Source: Capitella teleta (taxonomy: Eukaryota > Annelida > Polychaeta > Capitellidae). From it: a stretch of 64,000 nt of DNA. This document shows positions 1 to 13,664 of the stretch, in pieces. The DNA lies in NCBI GenBank assembly GCA_000328365.1, contig KB293808.1:587488-651487 (forward strand). The letters are read 5' to 3'. The notes beneath the pieces were generated by a model. The model was not told the DNA's origin. It saw only the letters and a program-made list of their open reading frames with translations, and ran no database searches. The translations under genes and the position numbers were made by a program. Positions within the stretch are counted from its first letter, which is position 1. Each line of letters starts with the position of its first letter.

Positions 1-1
1 C

Positions 2-1951
2 CGAATCAAAGATGAATATAAGAATCGCAACAAAGAATTGATGAAGGAGAACTCACAGTTGAGGAACGATAATAGCAAACTCTTCTCAAAAGCAATCGAA
101 GAGAGAAATGAAGTCATCCGGGATTTGGAGAAAGGTATCTTTGAGATCCGGGAGGCCTACACATCACTTGAAAAGAAATTCCAGTAAGTGATGGCTCAAT
201 GATGAGATTGCATAATTGACTCTGTAATCACTAAACACTGATCAAGAAAGGCAAATGGCAGTTAGAATGCACTAGTCAAATTAGCCAATGTAATCAGAGT
301 AGTAGTAGTTGTAATTGCTTTTGAATTACTTTTATTGAAGTGCAACATTTTTGGGGCATTTTTTCTTACAGAAATGCTCAAGAAGAGTCACATAATCAAA
401 ATGAAAATCAGCAAAGAGAAATTGAAGATCTGAAAAGGAAGATTAAAGAGAAGGAGGAATCATTAACAGGTTCGTCATTGTATATTACTTAGACTCACTA
501 AAAAGTTTGTTTGTTTGGTTTTTTTTTTTTTCCAACAGAGAGTAACCGAAAGCTTCAACAGCAAATGACGTCCAAGCAGAACTCCGATCAATCCACCCAG
601 ATGAAGCTGATGACTTTGGCAAAAGAGAAAGATGACCTCCTAGAACTTGCAATGTCACGTGGAAAAATTATTCAGGTGCCATGCATAAAGTGTTAATCAC
701 ATGATCACAAACCATAAATAGAATTAGGGTTATCACAATATCACTTTTTCGTTTCATCACATGCATGTTTTTTTACTTCTTATCTGTTCAGGAGAAACAA
801 ACGGAAAACAGAAAACTTCAGCAAAAAATCTTTGAAATGGAGAAATGTGTTCAGAAAATGCAAGAAAAGTTTGAGTAAGTTTCACAATTTGTTTGTTGAA
901 CTTATTATTTTGGTGGATTTTGCTCTATTTGTGTGAATGATCTTAGGATTATTCATAGCATGCCGTAGGCAATCATGCCACGCAACATTCTGTTCAAATG
1001 TACAAATGTAAAATTTATTAGTGAAAAATCAGACTTCTGTATTTTGATATTAAACTAATTGCCAAGGCACATTTGCTGACAAACAGCTAGCTCCCTGGAT
1101 CAGAGTGTTAGCTGGAAGGCATGTATTGAAAATTACTGGTTCAATTAGCTCAACAATAATCAGTCTGGATGGCAACAGGTACCCGGGTTAAATCCTGAAG
1201 TCCAGGCACTCAGATTAGTCATCCCCTGAGTCCACACCATCTGTCCATAATTCATTGGAAAAAAGAGTACACATTGAAGAATGCTGCATATGCATGTTGG
1301 CACTAAGATACCAGAGCTAATAAAGCCAGAACTCCTACTAGCTAGTACTAGTCATCCTAATCGTTAACAGTACCATACGGTAGATCATTTCCTCTAGGTA
1401 AAGCCTGAAATCTCTTCGCTATCTTGGGTTATGAAAAGACTTGATCTCAGACGGGTTTGGTGCATGCCACCGGCCGCCCTCATTGGTATCTGTTCATCAT
1501 GTCCACACATCATTGTATTGCGTGCACTGTATGACAAATGAACATGATGTAACAATACAACTTGACACTGCTAATAATTAACCGGCTGTTCTGCGCTGGG
1601 TTTCACTGTGATATGAAGATGGCATTGCTCATTGTTTAGTATTGCATGCCCTCAAACAATTATCTATCATCTAGCTCAGTAACTGAGTCAGGTATAATCT
1701 GTGTCTTTTTGACAGGAGGGATGCAGCGTTAGTTGATGTCAACTTGCAAGTGAGACGATTGAAAGCGGAATTATCTGAGGTGAATGGGATGTATGACGAT
1801 GCAGTGCAGGTAGGCAGATCAAAATATGTAATATTTATTTTCAATTCATTATTTTTTTAACCAGGAGTTCAACGCTTACCGGAAGCATTCAACCAATTTG
1901 TTAGAAAAGGAAAAAGAACTCAACTCTCGTTTGCGCCATTTATGTGATTGA
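2..1951 (+). CDS. Coiled-coil protein, 3' end of a gene (partial)
   Basis: This is the C-terminal part of a multi-exon gene that begins before the window. Exons read as 2-183, 372-469, 539-675, 792-874, 1716-1809 and 1865-1951, all with GT-AG borders and joining in frame. The encoded ~227 residues are almost wholly charged heptad-type coiled coil, rich in E, K, Q, N and R, with stretches such as KAIEERNEVIRDLEKG and QQKIFEMEKCVQKMQEKF. The protein ends NSRLRHLCD-stop. No catalytic or zinc-binding motif is visible. Coiled coils of this kind occur in centrosomal, ciliary and meiotic proteins, but I do not recognise the family and assign no function. The 841-nt intron before the penultimate exon is long for this window. 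The splicing model is well supported because every joined exon stays open; identity is unknown. Confidence 0.75.
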
Positions 1952-4380
1952 TAACACATCAAAATTTCAGTAATGCATCAGTATTTAAAATTTTCTATGC
2001 ACTCAAACAATCCTTCCACTTTGTGTCTTTATACAATCGTGACGAGTAAAAAGCATATTGGGTAACAGTAAAAAATGGCAGTTTTGAGAGGTATCTTATT
2101 TTTGCATGGTTATTCACTTTGAGGAGGAATTCTCAAATGTTACCATAAAATCCTCCTGCTGGTGTGGTTCGGGCTGGTTGGGTAAGAAATACTGTATCTG
2201 GTTATAAATGAAGTTTGTTTTTGTTTTTGTTTTTCTTATCATAAGAAATGATAGAATGCCAGTGATTACATTGGTTTGGTTCCAATTACTTTCACAATTT
2301 ATATTGTTGAATTTGCAAAATTTTACTGCAAAAACTCTTCCATCTCTTTGGTATACAAATGATGGATTATTCCTTGTATATCACTTAATTTACATCCAAT
2401 TAACTGGAATTTCCAAGAGTATTACATTTCCATACACTATAAATCTATAATTATTTATTAAATATACAAAGTATACTGTGATGATTTATGTCAAAAATCC
2501 TATATTTTCAGGGAATTTTGATTATGCATGGTAAATATTTAGGAATTTCCCAATAATGGCCAAACTTCAATCAGAGGCTGAGTTGATTTATTTAGTGGGG
2601 GAGTTCTTGTGTACATATCAGAATGACTTCTACATATTATAGTTACTTACATCACTCCCAAGTATTATTCAGTATTCTGTTTATTGGTATTTATTGACAG
2701 TTATTTAACAAACGTTTTATAAATCTGCTGTCGCCATGTACTGAGACTGATACAGCTGTCTTTGATTAGAGATAACTCTTCCTTTTACAATTTACCATAG
2801 TATTTGCTACCTGTACTTTTTTTTTGTTAAAGAAAATTTGTTATATATCGGCTGGTCTTTTTTCTTTTCCAGCTTTTTCTCCCCCAGTTTTTCTTCCTGT
2901 CCGTCCATACCCCATACTTATTCGTGATAAGTAATTTAATTTGATATTTCATGGGTTCATGTTTATGTTACTAATTTTTGTAATCTATTTAATAAAATAA
3001 TAAACTATATATATCATTTCATTAACAACTATAACTTTGGTCTCCTTCCTAAATTAAATCCAATTCCAGAGATACAAGAAGAAATTGATCAAATTGACTA
3101 AACATTCCATCTCTGCATAGAATAGCTGTTCTTCTGTTTATTCTGTATTTAATGCGTCACTTGGGCGTTTTACATAACCTTTCCATTTTCATGTGCCTTC
3201 TATGTATGTTCTATTGGTACATATATTTATTAATCACAATAAAATTGTTTCTTTGAATGCCTTGAATTCTTTTCCTTTCTACTCCTTGCTGGCATTGACT
3301 TGATTCCTGCCAGCAATGACAATATTGATACAATCACATGTAGGTATATCTTTTTTTGGTTGAGTTGAAAGACTGGAAAAGAGAGAAACGACAATTGGAA
3401 ATTCCACCCTAACCGTGAGGCAGACATCCCTAGCTGAAAACTGAGTCATCTTAGCGGGTGATATCTAATGTCCTTGTGTACTATTACACAAGTATGTTGT
3501 ATGTCAATCATATGTTTCAGCACGGATGGTTAAATTCGTTCACATTTAAAATGGCGAAGGAGAACAAAAGAAATTTGCAAGAGAGAAAATTGAGCAAAGA
3601 GAAGCCACGAAAAAGAACCACCTTCAATTCACGCTCATCTCTTCTAACAGATCAAGGGTAAATAAATGAAAAATCACAATATAGTTTGAAAATAATACAG
3701 GTACTTTTTCTACAGCCACCAATCAGTCAGAATACAGCAGCAGTTACTGAATGCTCTGACATTCTAGCTTTGGTTTTGTCTGTATATCTAATGCATCACT
3801 AACGATGGCTCACTGTACTGTAGGCCTATGCATAATTAAATTAAACACTATAGGAGATTACTAATTTACTACAATGTATTACATATAAATTAACCAATAA
3901 GTGTCATTAACTTGTAGTTTTAACATATACCATAAACTAATTGATTTTAGGACAAACATACACTATCACAGTTAGCACAGATTCTCGGGCGAGGTTTGTA
4001 TACCCATAGGGCTCGCTGTAGTATGTCAGCTAGGTCACAGTTAATGAGTTATAATTAACTAAAATTAACAGAATGAAAATTTCATTTCAATTATACTAAT
4101 TTATAATATATCTATTAACTAGTTTTTATGTATGACATGGAATTTATATTACTATGGGAGAGCTCGGAGTTGGTAATCTCATAATACAGCATTCACAGCT
4201 TACAAGTGATTCAATAATGATTTAATAATAAATATTATAAATATTAAAAGGTCTCTAGTTTCGATGGCTCTGAGACAGTCCTCCAAGCTTCAGGCCATAG
4301 GCATACATACAAAGTGGTGAATACCTCATGTACATTCTTAAATATAAAAAAGGCGGTAAAATGATGGCGGGAATTTGCCA
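1952..4380. other. Intergenic, AT-rich, no supported gene
   Basis: Between the coiled-coil gene and ATP5F1B I see no exon chain. Short open frames near 2208-2450 and 3458-3661 lack splice partners and family resemblance. Part of a dispersed repeat with a copy near 24.7 kb lies at 3972-4025. The rest is plain AT-rich DNA. Confidence 0.5.
3972..4025 (+). repeat. Dispersed repeat, copy 1 (shared with 24733-24850)
   Basis: The segment starting TTAGCACAGATTCTCGGGCG and running through GGCTCGCTGTAGTATGTCAGC recurs at 24733-24850. The second copy carries about 45 extra bases before GTATGTCAGCT and a few more inside the hairpin. The family is not recognised. Confidence 0.7.
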
Positions 4381-4394
4381 AGAGCAGTTCCGCA

Positions 4395-4480
4395 GTCAGA
4401 TCACGTGACAGCAGTCTCGCAGTTTATAATACTCACGTGACGGCAGCTCCGCAGATGATCCTCGTTTCCACTCGGCAGCC
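4395..4480 (+). promoter_or_regulatory. ATP5F1B proximal promoter with two TCACGTGA E-boxes
   Basis: Two identical 8-bp palindromes TCACGTGA lie at 4401-4408 and 4433-4440, 32 bp apart, which is about three helical turns. Both are followed by a similar CAGC/GGCAGC context and lie within 80 bp of the ATP5F1B start codon. CACGTG is the known site of bHLH-Zip factors (USF, MITF/TFE, Myc families). Use by such a factor is inferred from position and duplication. Confidence 0.5.
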
Positions 4481-6998
<2,518 letters not shown>

Positions 6999-7076
6999 TT
7001 ATTTTTTTTTGCATCATGCATACGCTGTAGCCATTCGTGCAAGTGGACGAGAAAGTCAGAAGTGTTTTCTGCCAAA

Positions 7077-7082
7077 AATAAA
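7077..7082 (+). promoter_or_regulatory. ATP5F1B poly(A) signal AATAAA
   Basis: AATAAA lies 78 nt after the stop codon, in the expected position for a short 3' UTR, and is followed by T/GT-rich DNA from about 7100. Confidence 0.6.
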
Positions 7083-7700
7083 TACGTCATCCATGGATTG
7101 TTTTTGTTTTGTTATTGTTTTTCCTGTGCTGTGAATTAAACCAAATCTTGAATTGTAATGTCTGTAGTTGCAATTACTAATGTACATACAGTGCTATGGA
7201 CAATCCTCAATGTGAGGGTTCAGTGTGCTTGAAAAGAAAAATTAAGAATAGATTGGCTGTAGAATAAGCTGCCTGTGCAGTGCTCTATTTCTGTTGCATC
7301 GCACAATTATTAAGTTATTTATTGGAACAATTTTAAAGTGAAGCGTCTAAAAATTACTAAAAATGGGATGTACAACTAAATCTGCAATTTGAGATGTCAA
7401 TTAAAATTTTATTGAGTTGTGAGCTGTCTGGAACTTTTCCTGGTGGTGATACTCCACATCATAATGCACCTTCAAATGATTCTCAAGTGTCGTGTCTGTG
7501 CCCCCCCACCCCCTCCCACTCCCTCGGTACAGTTTGGTAACACTTCCCGAGGTTCAAAAGAAATTCAGATGCTTGTTACAATCATTATATTGCATTATAT
7601 TGAGGCTCTGAACATTTTCATTTACTCTAACCCAAACAATGGCAGGCATTACCGGAGTTCAAACAGGTTTTATCTGGAGTAAGTGATAAAAGGGACCACA
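7083..7700. other. Intergenic, no gene seen
   Basis: AT-rich spacer downstream of ATP5F1B. It contains a short C-rich tract near 7500-7525 and no exon chain. Confidence 0.5.
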
Positions 7701-7975
7701 ATAAGATCAGTGTTAGCGCGTGCAGAGGGTTGTGGGTTCAGTTCCTGGTCAGGCCGGGTTTCGAATCTCTCAGCTTGAAAACACTCTTGCTCACCACAGC
7801 ATGACATATTAGTGTCGAAATGTGGTACCTGTCATCGCCCAAGTAGTTGCGCCTTCAAAGTTGTTGCACCACTTGTGAGATCATAGCTCGCTGAGGGCTT
7901 ATGCGTCACCTTAGGGGATTCTATAACCAGCAAAAATGTCAGCAGCGAAGCCAGTTGCGGTATAAAAGTGAATTC
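7701..7975 (+). repeat. Probable tRNA-derived SINE remnant
   Basis: GTGTTAGCGCGTGCAGAGGG followed by GTGGGTTCAGTTCCTGG resembles the A-box/variable-loop/B-box layout of a tRNA promoter (B-box consensus GGTTCRANNCC). The anticodon arm does not fold as a functional tRNA, so a SINE head is more likely. The tail continues, without recognised similarity, to about 7975. Confidence 0.45.
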
Positions 7976-8191
7976 ATTTAATTTTTCATTAAAAAATTCC
8001 TCTCAAGCCTCTATAAGCAAGCTGATGAATATAGTCTTGTCAAACACTAAAACATAGGAACTTTCATGTGGATCAAAATGAGGAAGCCTAATTTATGGTA
8101 CAGGGAGTTTTAGATATCCATAAAAATGAAAAAAAAAACTCCATACAGTGCAAGAAATGATCAGTTAATGTTTTTATTTCATAATTAACGA

Positions 8192-11022
8192 TCACCACAA
8201 TTTGAAGGAGACCTTGTTTCCCAATTCAGGGGACCATCCTTTAGCGTACGAAATAGCAGGGTGCTGTGAACAGAAATGAAGTTTAGTGAAAGATTATAAA
8301 ACACTAAGAACAGTGCAGAATCAGAAAGTCGTTCGTCAATTAGAAAGAGCCTATTGAATGCATAAAGACTGTTAAGATAAAAATTCAAACCTCGCTTGCT
8401 TGCTCCGGGATCATGGTGCTGTGAGAGTTAATCAAGTCATCGGCCATCACAGCATAACTGAACAAATGGAATGAACATAAAAACACAAGCTCTTCATGAA
8501 GCCTACCATCTCCTCTGCCAGTTCATCTGGAACCACGAGATATCCCAATCTTTGTATCTATTCTCACCCTCCATGTGTTCCAAATTCAATTCGGACAACT
8601 CTCGGACCACCTGAATAATCAGACACAATTAATTAGATTCATCAATTGAAAGGCAGCCAAAGAAGTAACCTCTTTGAAAGCATTCTCATCAAAGTTATTG
8701 CTCCAATCCAGCTCAAACAGTTCTCCAGAAGACCTTTAAGAGTGAATGACATTGAAGATTATTTAACCAATTAACAAGATGGCAGCACGCACTGGAGTTT
8801 AGGCAGAACCTCCGTCTTGAAGCCATCTTCGATCGCTTGGATGTAATTGTCAGATAGAACGGCACTCTTCACTTCTCTGGGCTGTGAAGAGCAAAGATAG
8901 CGTGTGATTTCAATTGGGAGCAAAATGACGCACATCATTCCTAGCGTTGATTCGCTCCCTGATGGTTGACACGGGGGCATCCAAGTAGATCGTAGCGTGG
9001 GGACGGAACGCTTCGTTGTGCATCTGGCCCAATCCACCCTTGTTGAATTCAACGTCTGGAAAACAACCAGATGCAAGGATGAGATTGCTTTTGCAAAATT
9101 CTTCACCAGAATTGAGAAAGCTCACTGAAACAATTCCTCCTTCAATTGAAGGGAAATGATTTGAATGAAGAATTAAACTGAATTTGTAAATAGGAACGAC
9201 AACTGAAGCGAAAATGTTGAAAAATCATACTCGCAGCTAGCAAGAGTTGTGAGAAACAGAATTGCTGATTCATACGCAATTCACTTCTGCTGCGCTTAAT
9301 TATTCCTGCTTTCAGCATCAAAATTACTAGTTCATTTCAAACTCAATCTTGTATGTTATCGCATGATTGACTTAAATGAGCCAGGGGTGCGTTTCAGATG
9401 TTGCTCTTTAAGTCAAAATCATCGTTAAGTCGTGGTTTTGGTAGTGTAAGAGATAGTTAGCGAGCTGACCGTTTTAGGAGTTCAGAAATTTCGAGACAAC
9501 CTCGCAGACAGCGAGACTTGGCAACAGTCCAATTTTTAATGAGCTTTTTTCCGAAAAGAGAGTTTTAGGAGTTGCCCTCCTCGCAAACTTTCCTCGTTAT
9601 CAACGCCAAATTGTACGAGTGGTTGGGGGCACTCTTACACACTCGCGAGCATTGAGATTCTTGCATGCTAGGCAATTAACTTGATAATTAATCATGCTTC
9701 ATTGATTTAGGCGATGATAGCTACAAGCCTGTCGTTATTCAGTTTACATCCACATCAGTTAGTCAACCGTATATATATAATACACAGAGCCTTTTTATGC
9801 AATACATAAATAATGTACTTTCAAATGTACGTCTTTCGTTTCATTTTATTCTTCAATAAAAAATATATTCTGCTTATAATTAAGCAAAATCGCCTGAAAC
9901 CCTCTGTTGTTGAATCTTGGCGCGCAAGAAACCATGGCAACAGGCTAAACATTTAGCTTTCCGCTGTAGACGTTTATATATATATCTCCTTTTCCCGCCA
10001 AATCTTTGAGTGCTATTTACTTATTATGGAACATTATGGAACCTCGCACAGGATTCGGTCTCTAAGAGGATTTTTAACGAGCAACATCTGAAACGCACCC
10101 CAGATTCATGAAGGTGGTCTAGCTATGTTTAACCAGTTTTAACTGAGCCAGATAAGGATAATTTTCCTGTGATTTCATGAAGCTGGGATCAACGTTGATT
10201 CAATTGCCTCCACATTTAGATCAATAGATGCCAAACATTGCTGATCTAGCAAAACTGGTCAAGAAAGCAACAACACAAGTACAGATGTAAATGATGTCCT
10301 TGTGACTTACAAGGATCTTGCAAAACATTCATTTGCTTCAGAGCGTGCGTGTAGGCAGCATCTCCATAAACAGAAGAGGTCAGCACAACACCTTGACCTG
10401 AAAAAATAGGAGAGGACATCAAGGAACACATTTACAGCAAGAATGAATAAGTACCAGTGCTTAGGATGTGTTGAATGGATTGAGCGTAGTTATAGCAACG
10501 CTTCAAAAAGAACAAAGCCTGGAAAAACGACACTTGCATCGATCGCGCTGAGGGTTCAGCATCCGCGTAGAACTTTGTGAGATCATAGAATTGTTGATCC
10601 TTATTCAAGGCATCATTCAAATCCCGAAGATCAAAGCCAGTTGGATGCTGGAGTGCCTGTTTCTCAGATACTGATGGCACATAAACGAGGTCGAACTCCT
10701 TCGCCAGCCTCTGCGCAAACTCATTCTTTCCAACGCCAATATTGCCCTCAACGATGATCAGCTTAGAGTTGGGATTGAGGCGCTTGCGTGGATAATCAAG
10801 CAGAGCAAACAGAGGAAAGAGTGAGCTCCGCATCATGTTGAAGGGGAGCTTCCTGTAGTTCCACGGTTTCGCATATTCGTATTTGGCTCCGTGTGTAGGG
10901 ATCAGGGTAGCGACAGGCACCCAGCGCTCAGGGCACAAGGCCGGGCACTCGACCCCTTTTTTCAGGATCGAGGCACCGGCCTTAAGCCTGGATGGCAAGC
11001 CCCTGGATATGGCATGGGCCAT
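8192..11022 (-). CDS. NDUFA10: NADH dehydrogenase 1 alpha subcomplex subunit 10 (complex I)
   Basis: Accessory subunit of mitochondrial respiratory complex I, related to deoxynucleoside kinases. Eight exons on the minus strand (10455-11022, 10311-10397, 8934-9055, 8793-8881, 8670-8733, 8507-8610, 8391-8457, 8192-8263) join without a stop to 390 residues. The chosen start gives the amphipathic transit peptide MAHAISRGLPSRLKAG; the frame is also open upstream to a Met at 11142. The kinase-like P-loop is LIIVEGNIGVGKNEF (residues 89-102), with N where active kinases have S/T. Non-catalytic P-loops are usual in this subunit. Further family landmarks are the GVVLTSSVYGD stretch, GGLGQMHNEAFRPHATIYLD, and a C-terminal YAKGWSPELGNKVSFKLW resembling vertebrate NDUFA10 (RKYSPGYNTEVGDKW). 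The 1.25-kb intron at 9056-10310 holds two MITEs. Confidence 0.93.
9382..10103. mobile_element. MITE with 23-bp perfect terminal inverted repeats, in an NDUFA10 intron
   Basis: GGGGTGCGTTTCAGATGTTG at the left (arm 9384-9406) is the exact reverse complement of the right arm (10079-10101). Just outside, the bases read CA/CT before GGGG, giving hAT-like CAGGGG ends. The roughly 720-bp interior has no coding potential. No clear target duplication was found. It is a non-autonomous DNA transposon, most likely of hAT type, spliced out with the intron. Confidence 0.75.
10099..10190. mobile_element. Short inverted-repeat element abutting the larger MITE
   Basis: CCCCAGATTCATGAAGG at the left and TTTCATGAAGCTGG at the right are imperfect inverted repeats (CCAG-nn-TTCATGAA) about 85 bp apart, with no coding sequence. 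It touches the right end of the 720-bp MITE. Family unknown. Confidence 0.4.
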
Positions 11023-12058
11023 GGCTTCCCTGTGACAGCAACGACACAGTTGGAAAAAACAACACAAGTGTCGAAGAAACCGGAAGATGACCTTGAGGAG
11101 AATGTTGCTCCTGCGCTTGCGCAACTTATCGGTGTATATCACTCAGAGTTCGTTTCCTGTCGTCCCATTTATTGAAAGTGATATTATGCAGTTTAATGTC
11201 GCTTCTAGTCGACGATAGTGACTGTTTTGTGATGTATGTTCAAATAATTGTTTGAAATTATGATATATCTAATCCAAAATGATATTATAGCTTGAGAACG
11301 ATACAAAAGAGTGATGTCAATAATCGGTAAAATGTGTTACTCTATTATTTTCTATCACTCCATTTCGTGTCATTCGAAGAGTTATTTTCGGCTTAAAAAC
11401 GCTATTAAAAACTAGATATTCTATTAAATACTTCTATTATATAACAAATTTATTCGTGATTCATCATACTTATTGTCTGTAAATTTGTTTCTAAAGTCAA
11501 TCTTTCGGTAAATTTCGAGCCCTGAAAAATACATGACGTCATAGTAGAATTCCACCAGAGGGATTCCCTAAATTATATTTTATGTTGATATTCATCCCGT
11601 GATCTGGTCTCCAGCTTTTGCGTAGGCCGTTTCTGTCCATTCATCCGTTTTGCCGCAGTACGCTGAGCATATTAATTTTAAACAAAGGTCTGGATTGGGC
11701 AGAATCGAATTACCTTAGGCGTGAGTGATTCAGTTATTATGACAATTAACTTTAATTATTTGAAGTTATTAAATTATTAACTAAATAATAAATTAGCCTC
11801 GAGGCTCGACCAGCCAGGTTAAAGGTTTGAAGCTTATACTTATTTAATGACTTGGTCAGTATCATGAGTATGGGAACTGTGAATAAATGTGTTGAAAATA
11901 ATTTATAACATATGTATACGTACATATGTATACACTCAACACTGGTGTATGCAAGAGGCAACACTCGCCTTGACAAGAGAGGCGCTTGATCGAGCTCGAG
12001 CGCCATTGAGCGCCTAATTAGGCTAATAACGATGGCACGTTGTGAGGGGTGACTGTAG
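11023..12058. other. Intergenic, no gene seen
   Basis: Region upstream of NDUFA10. It is AT-rich and should include the NDUFA10 promoter close to 11022-11200, but I see no distinct core element. No exon chain on either strand. Confidence 0.4.
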
Positions 12059-12059
12059 T

Positions 12060-12107
<48 letters not shown>

Positions 12108-12240
12108 AAATTATTTTGCACAAAAACATGTACCGGAAAAATGAATGAATAAAGAAAAACAAAACGATAAAGGTAAATATTAATGCATACAATAATCAAA
12201 ATGGGAAACTAGGCTGTGCTATACAATGAGTGAAAGAGAA
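12059..12240 (-). mobile_element. Non-LTR retrotransposon 3' tail with (ATT)n end
   Basis: Read on the minus strand, this ends in an ATT trinucleotide run (the TAA run at 12059-12104 on +). It matches the 3' region at 23345-23510 nearly base for base over about 140 bp, including TTTGTTTTTCTTTAT and GTACATGTTTTTGT. A simple 3' repeat is typical of CR1/L2-type LINEs. Confidence 0.7.
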
Positions 12241-12609
12241 CCTGTGATAAACTAGAAACTAAAAAACAAAATAAAATACAGATATGCATCAATTCAAGAG
12301 AAAAGACAATCAATTAATACATAGTGAATTAATTAAAAACAAAACATAAGCATGATCAAATTCATTGGATATGCTGAAAATATTTTCGGAGCACGTCATA
12401 TCAACCCGGACCCCAAATCATGCAATTGGGGGGAGGGTCCCGCCATCGCTCTAAAAAGGGCGCTATGAATTTTTAGGGGTATAAGAGACAAAAATGGCGA
12501 ATGTTTTTTAGGGGAAAGTTATCAATTTGTGTATGTCTCCACCTCTTGTCTAGTAGCCTTGCACATCTCCGTCGTATGCTTTTGTTGGGAAGAGTATTAT
12601 GAGTGAAGA

Positions 12610-12700
12610 TAAACCGACTTGTGACGGGATTCAATCTCGGACCGAACAGCTCAAAGCACCATCGGTTTATCCCATTGCGCCAGCGCGGAATTCGATAAAG
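12610..12700 (-). repeat. tRNA-like SINE head
   Basis: On the minus strand CGCTGGCGCAATGGGATAAA fits an A box (TGGCNNARYGG), and GAGATTGAATCCCGTCAC about 35 nt later fits a degenerate B box. The sequence between does not make a normal cloverleaf anticodon arm, so a tRNA-derived SINE is more likely than a tRNA gene. It differs from the copy near 7.7 kb. Confidence 0.45.
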
Positions 12701-13059
12701 GTGTTGCATTATGTGTTACCTGATAAGATGTGGGGTATTGGAGAAGCACGTGGCTTTGTTGTGTCACGTGACAACCGTTTAACTTGGCTTATGTTGAATG
12801 TATTCTTTCGCGTTCGTGGGTCCGGGTTAATATGACAAGTGTACCATATTTTCTCTTATATTGCATAATTCTTTCATACCCATTGCGGTTGCATTAATTT
12901 CTTCAGATGTGGTGTTACAAGTGAAGTATGACTGATGATTCGACTATAAAAACCAACAGAATAAATGACCGAACTAGTCTATTATTACTGACAGAACAGC
13001 TGGAATGTAAAGTTTTAAACCAGTGTAATAACTGAAGGGAAAGTTCAGGCAACATAGAA

Positions 13060-13097
13060 ATCATTAAGTGATTAAGTAATCATTAAGTGATTAAGTA
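13060..13097. repeat. Two tandem copies of a 19-bp unit
   Basis: ATCATTAAGTGATTAAGTA occurs twice head to tail at 13060-13097, at the edge of the LINE fragment. Confidence 0.7.
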
Positions 13098-13600
13098 AAT
13101 TGAGTCGCCATAAAACGGCACCGTAAAAAGAAGTGCAAAAAGATTTAAATAACTGTGCAACAACACTCGAACTGCAAAATCCAAACCTGGCTAATAAAAG
13201 ATTTGCTGAGGCCTCTAGTTTCGACTTCCCTTGAGATATAATTTCTCGGGCACAATTGAGACCTATAGTACTTCCAAGGTGGATGGATGGCTGTGGTTGA
13301 TTTATATACAACATGACCGTTAATGTCTAGACTGAGATCACAGGGACTTCTATCATTGTAACAGATATATACACTTTTTTTTCAATTGTGTTTCACAGAA
13401 TATTTGTTAGCAAAATCTTGACATATTTTTAGTAATAATTTAATTGAACTTCTATTAGGAGCGAGAAGATTTGAATCGTCCACATAACAAAGAGTGCCAC
13501 AATATGACAACCAACATTTGATCGACTCAATCTATTTAAAAGGACATCCATATAAAGACAAAAAAGTGACTGTCTTCAAAATGTTTTTCTTTTAAATCTT
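13072..13600 (-). mobile_element. LINE reverse transcriptase fragment
   Basis: Minus-strand translation gives the RT active-site region CGTLCYVDDSNLLAPN (YVDD catalytic box). It is followed in another frame by ARFGFCSSSVVAQLFKSF and FYGAVLWRLN, the typical LINE segment after the palm domain. At least one frameshift and one stop (near 13390-13405) separate the parts. It ends less than 70 bp before the SNAP47-like start codon, so the fragment overlaps the likely 5' region of that gene. Confidence 0.7.
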
Positions 13601-13664
13601 TTGTTACAATTTCTGTTTGATCATGCATATATTTGTTTCTTTGACACAGATTTTGCTCAAAGCA

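Noticed and set aside
2208-2450. 80-codon hydrophobic frame
   Set aside because: AT-rich composition gives hydrophobic chance frames; no splice partners, signal or homology.
12599-12835. Open frames on both strands and a possible tRNA gene
   Set aside because: A and B boxes are present but the cloverleaf does not fold properly; best seen as a tRNA-derived SINE.
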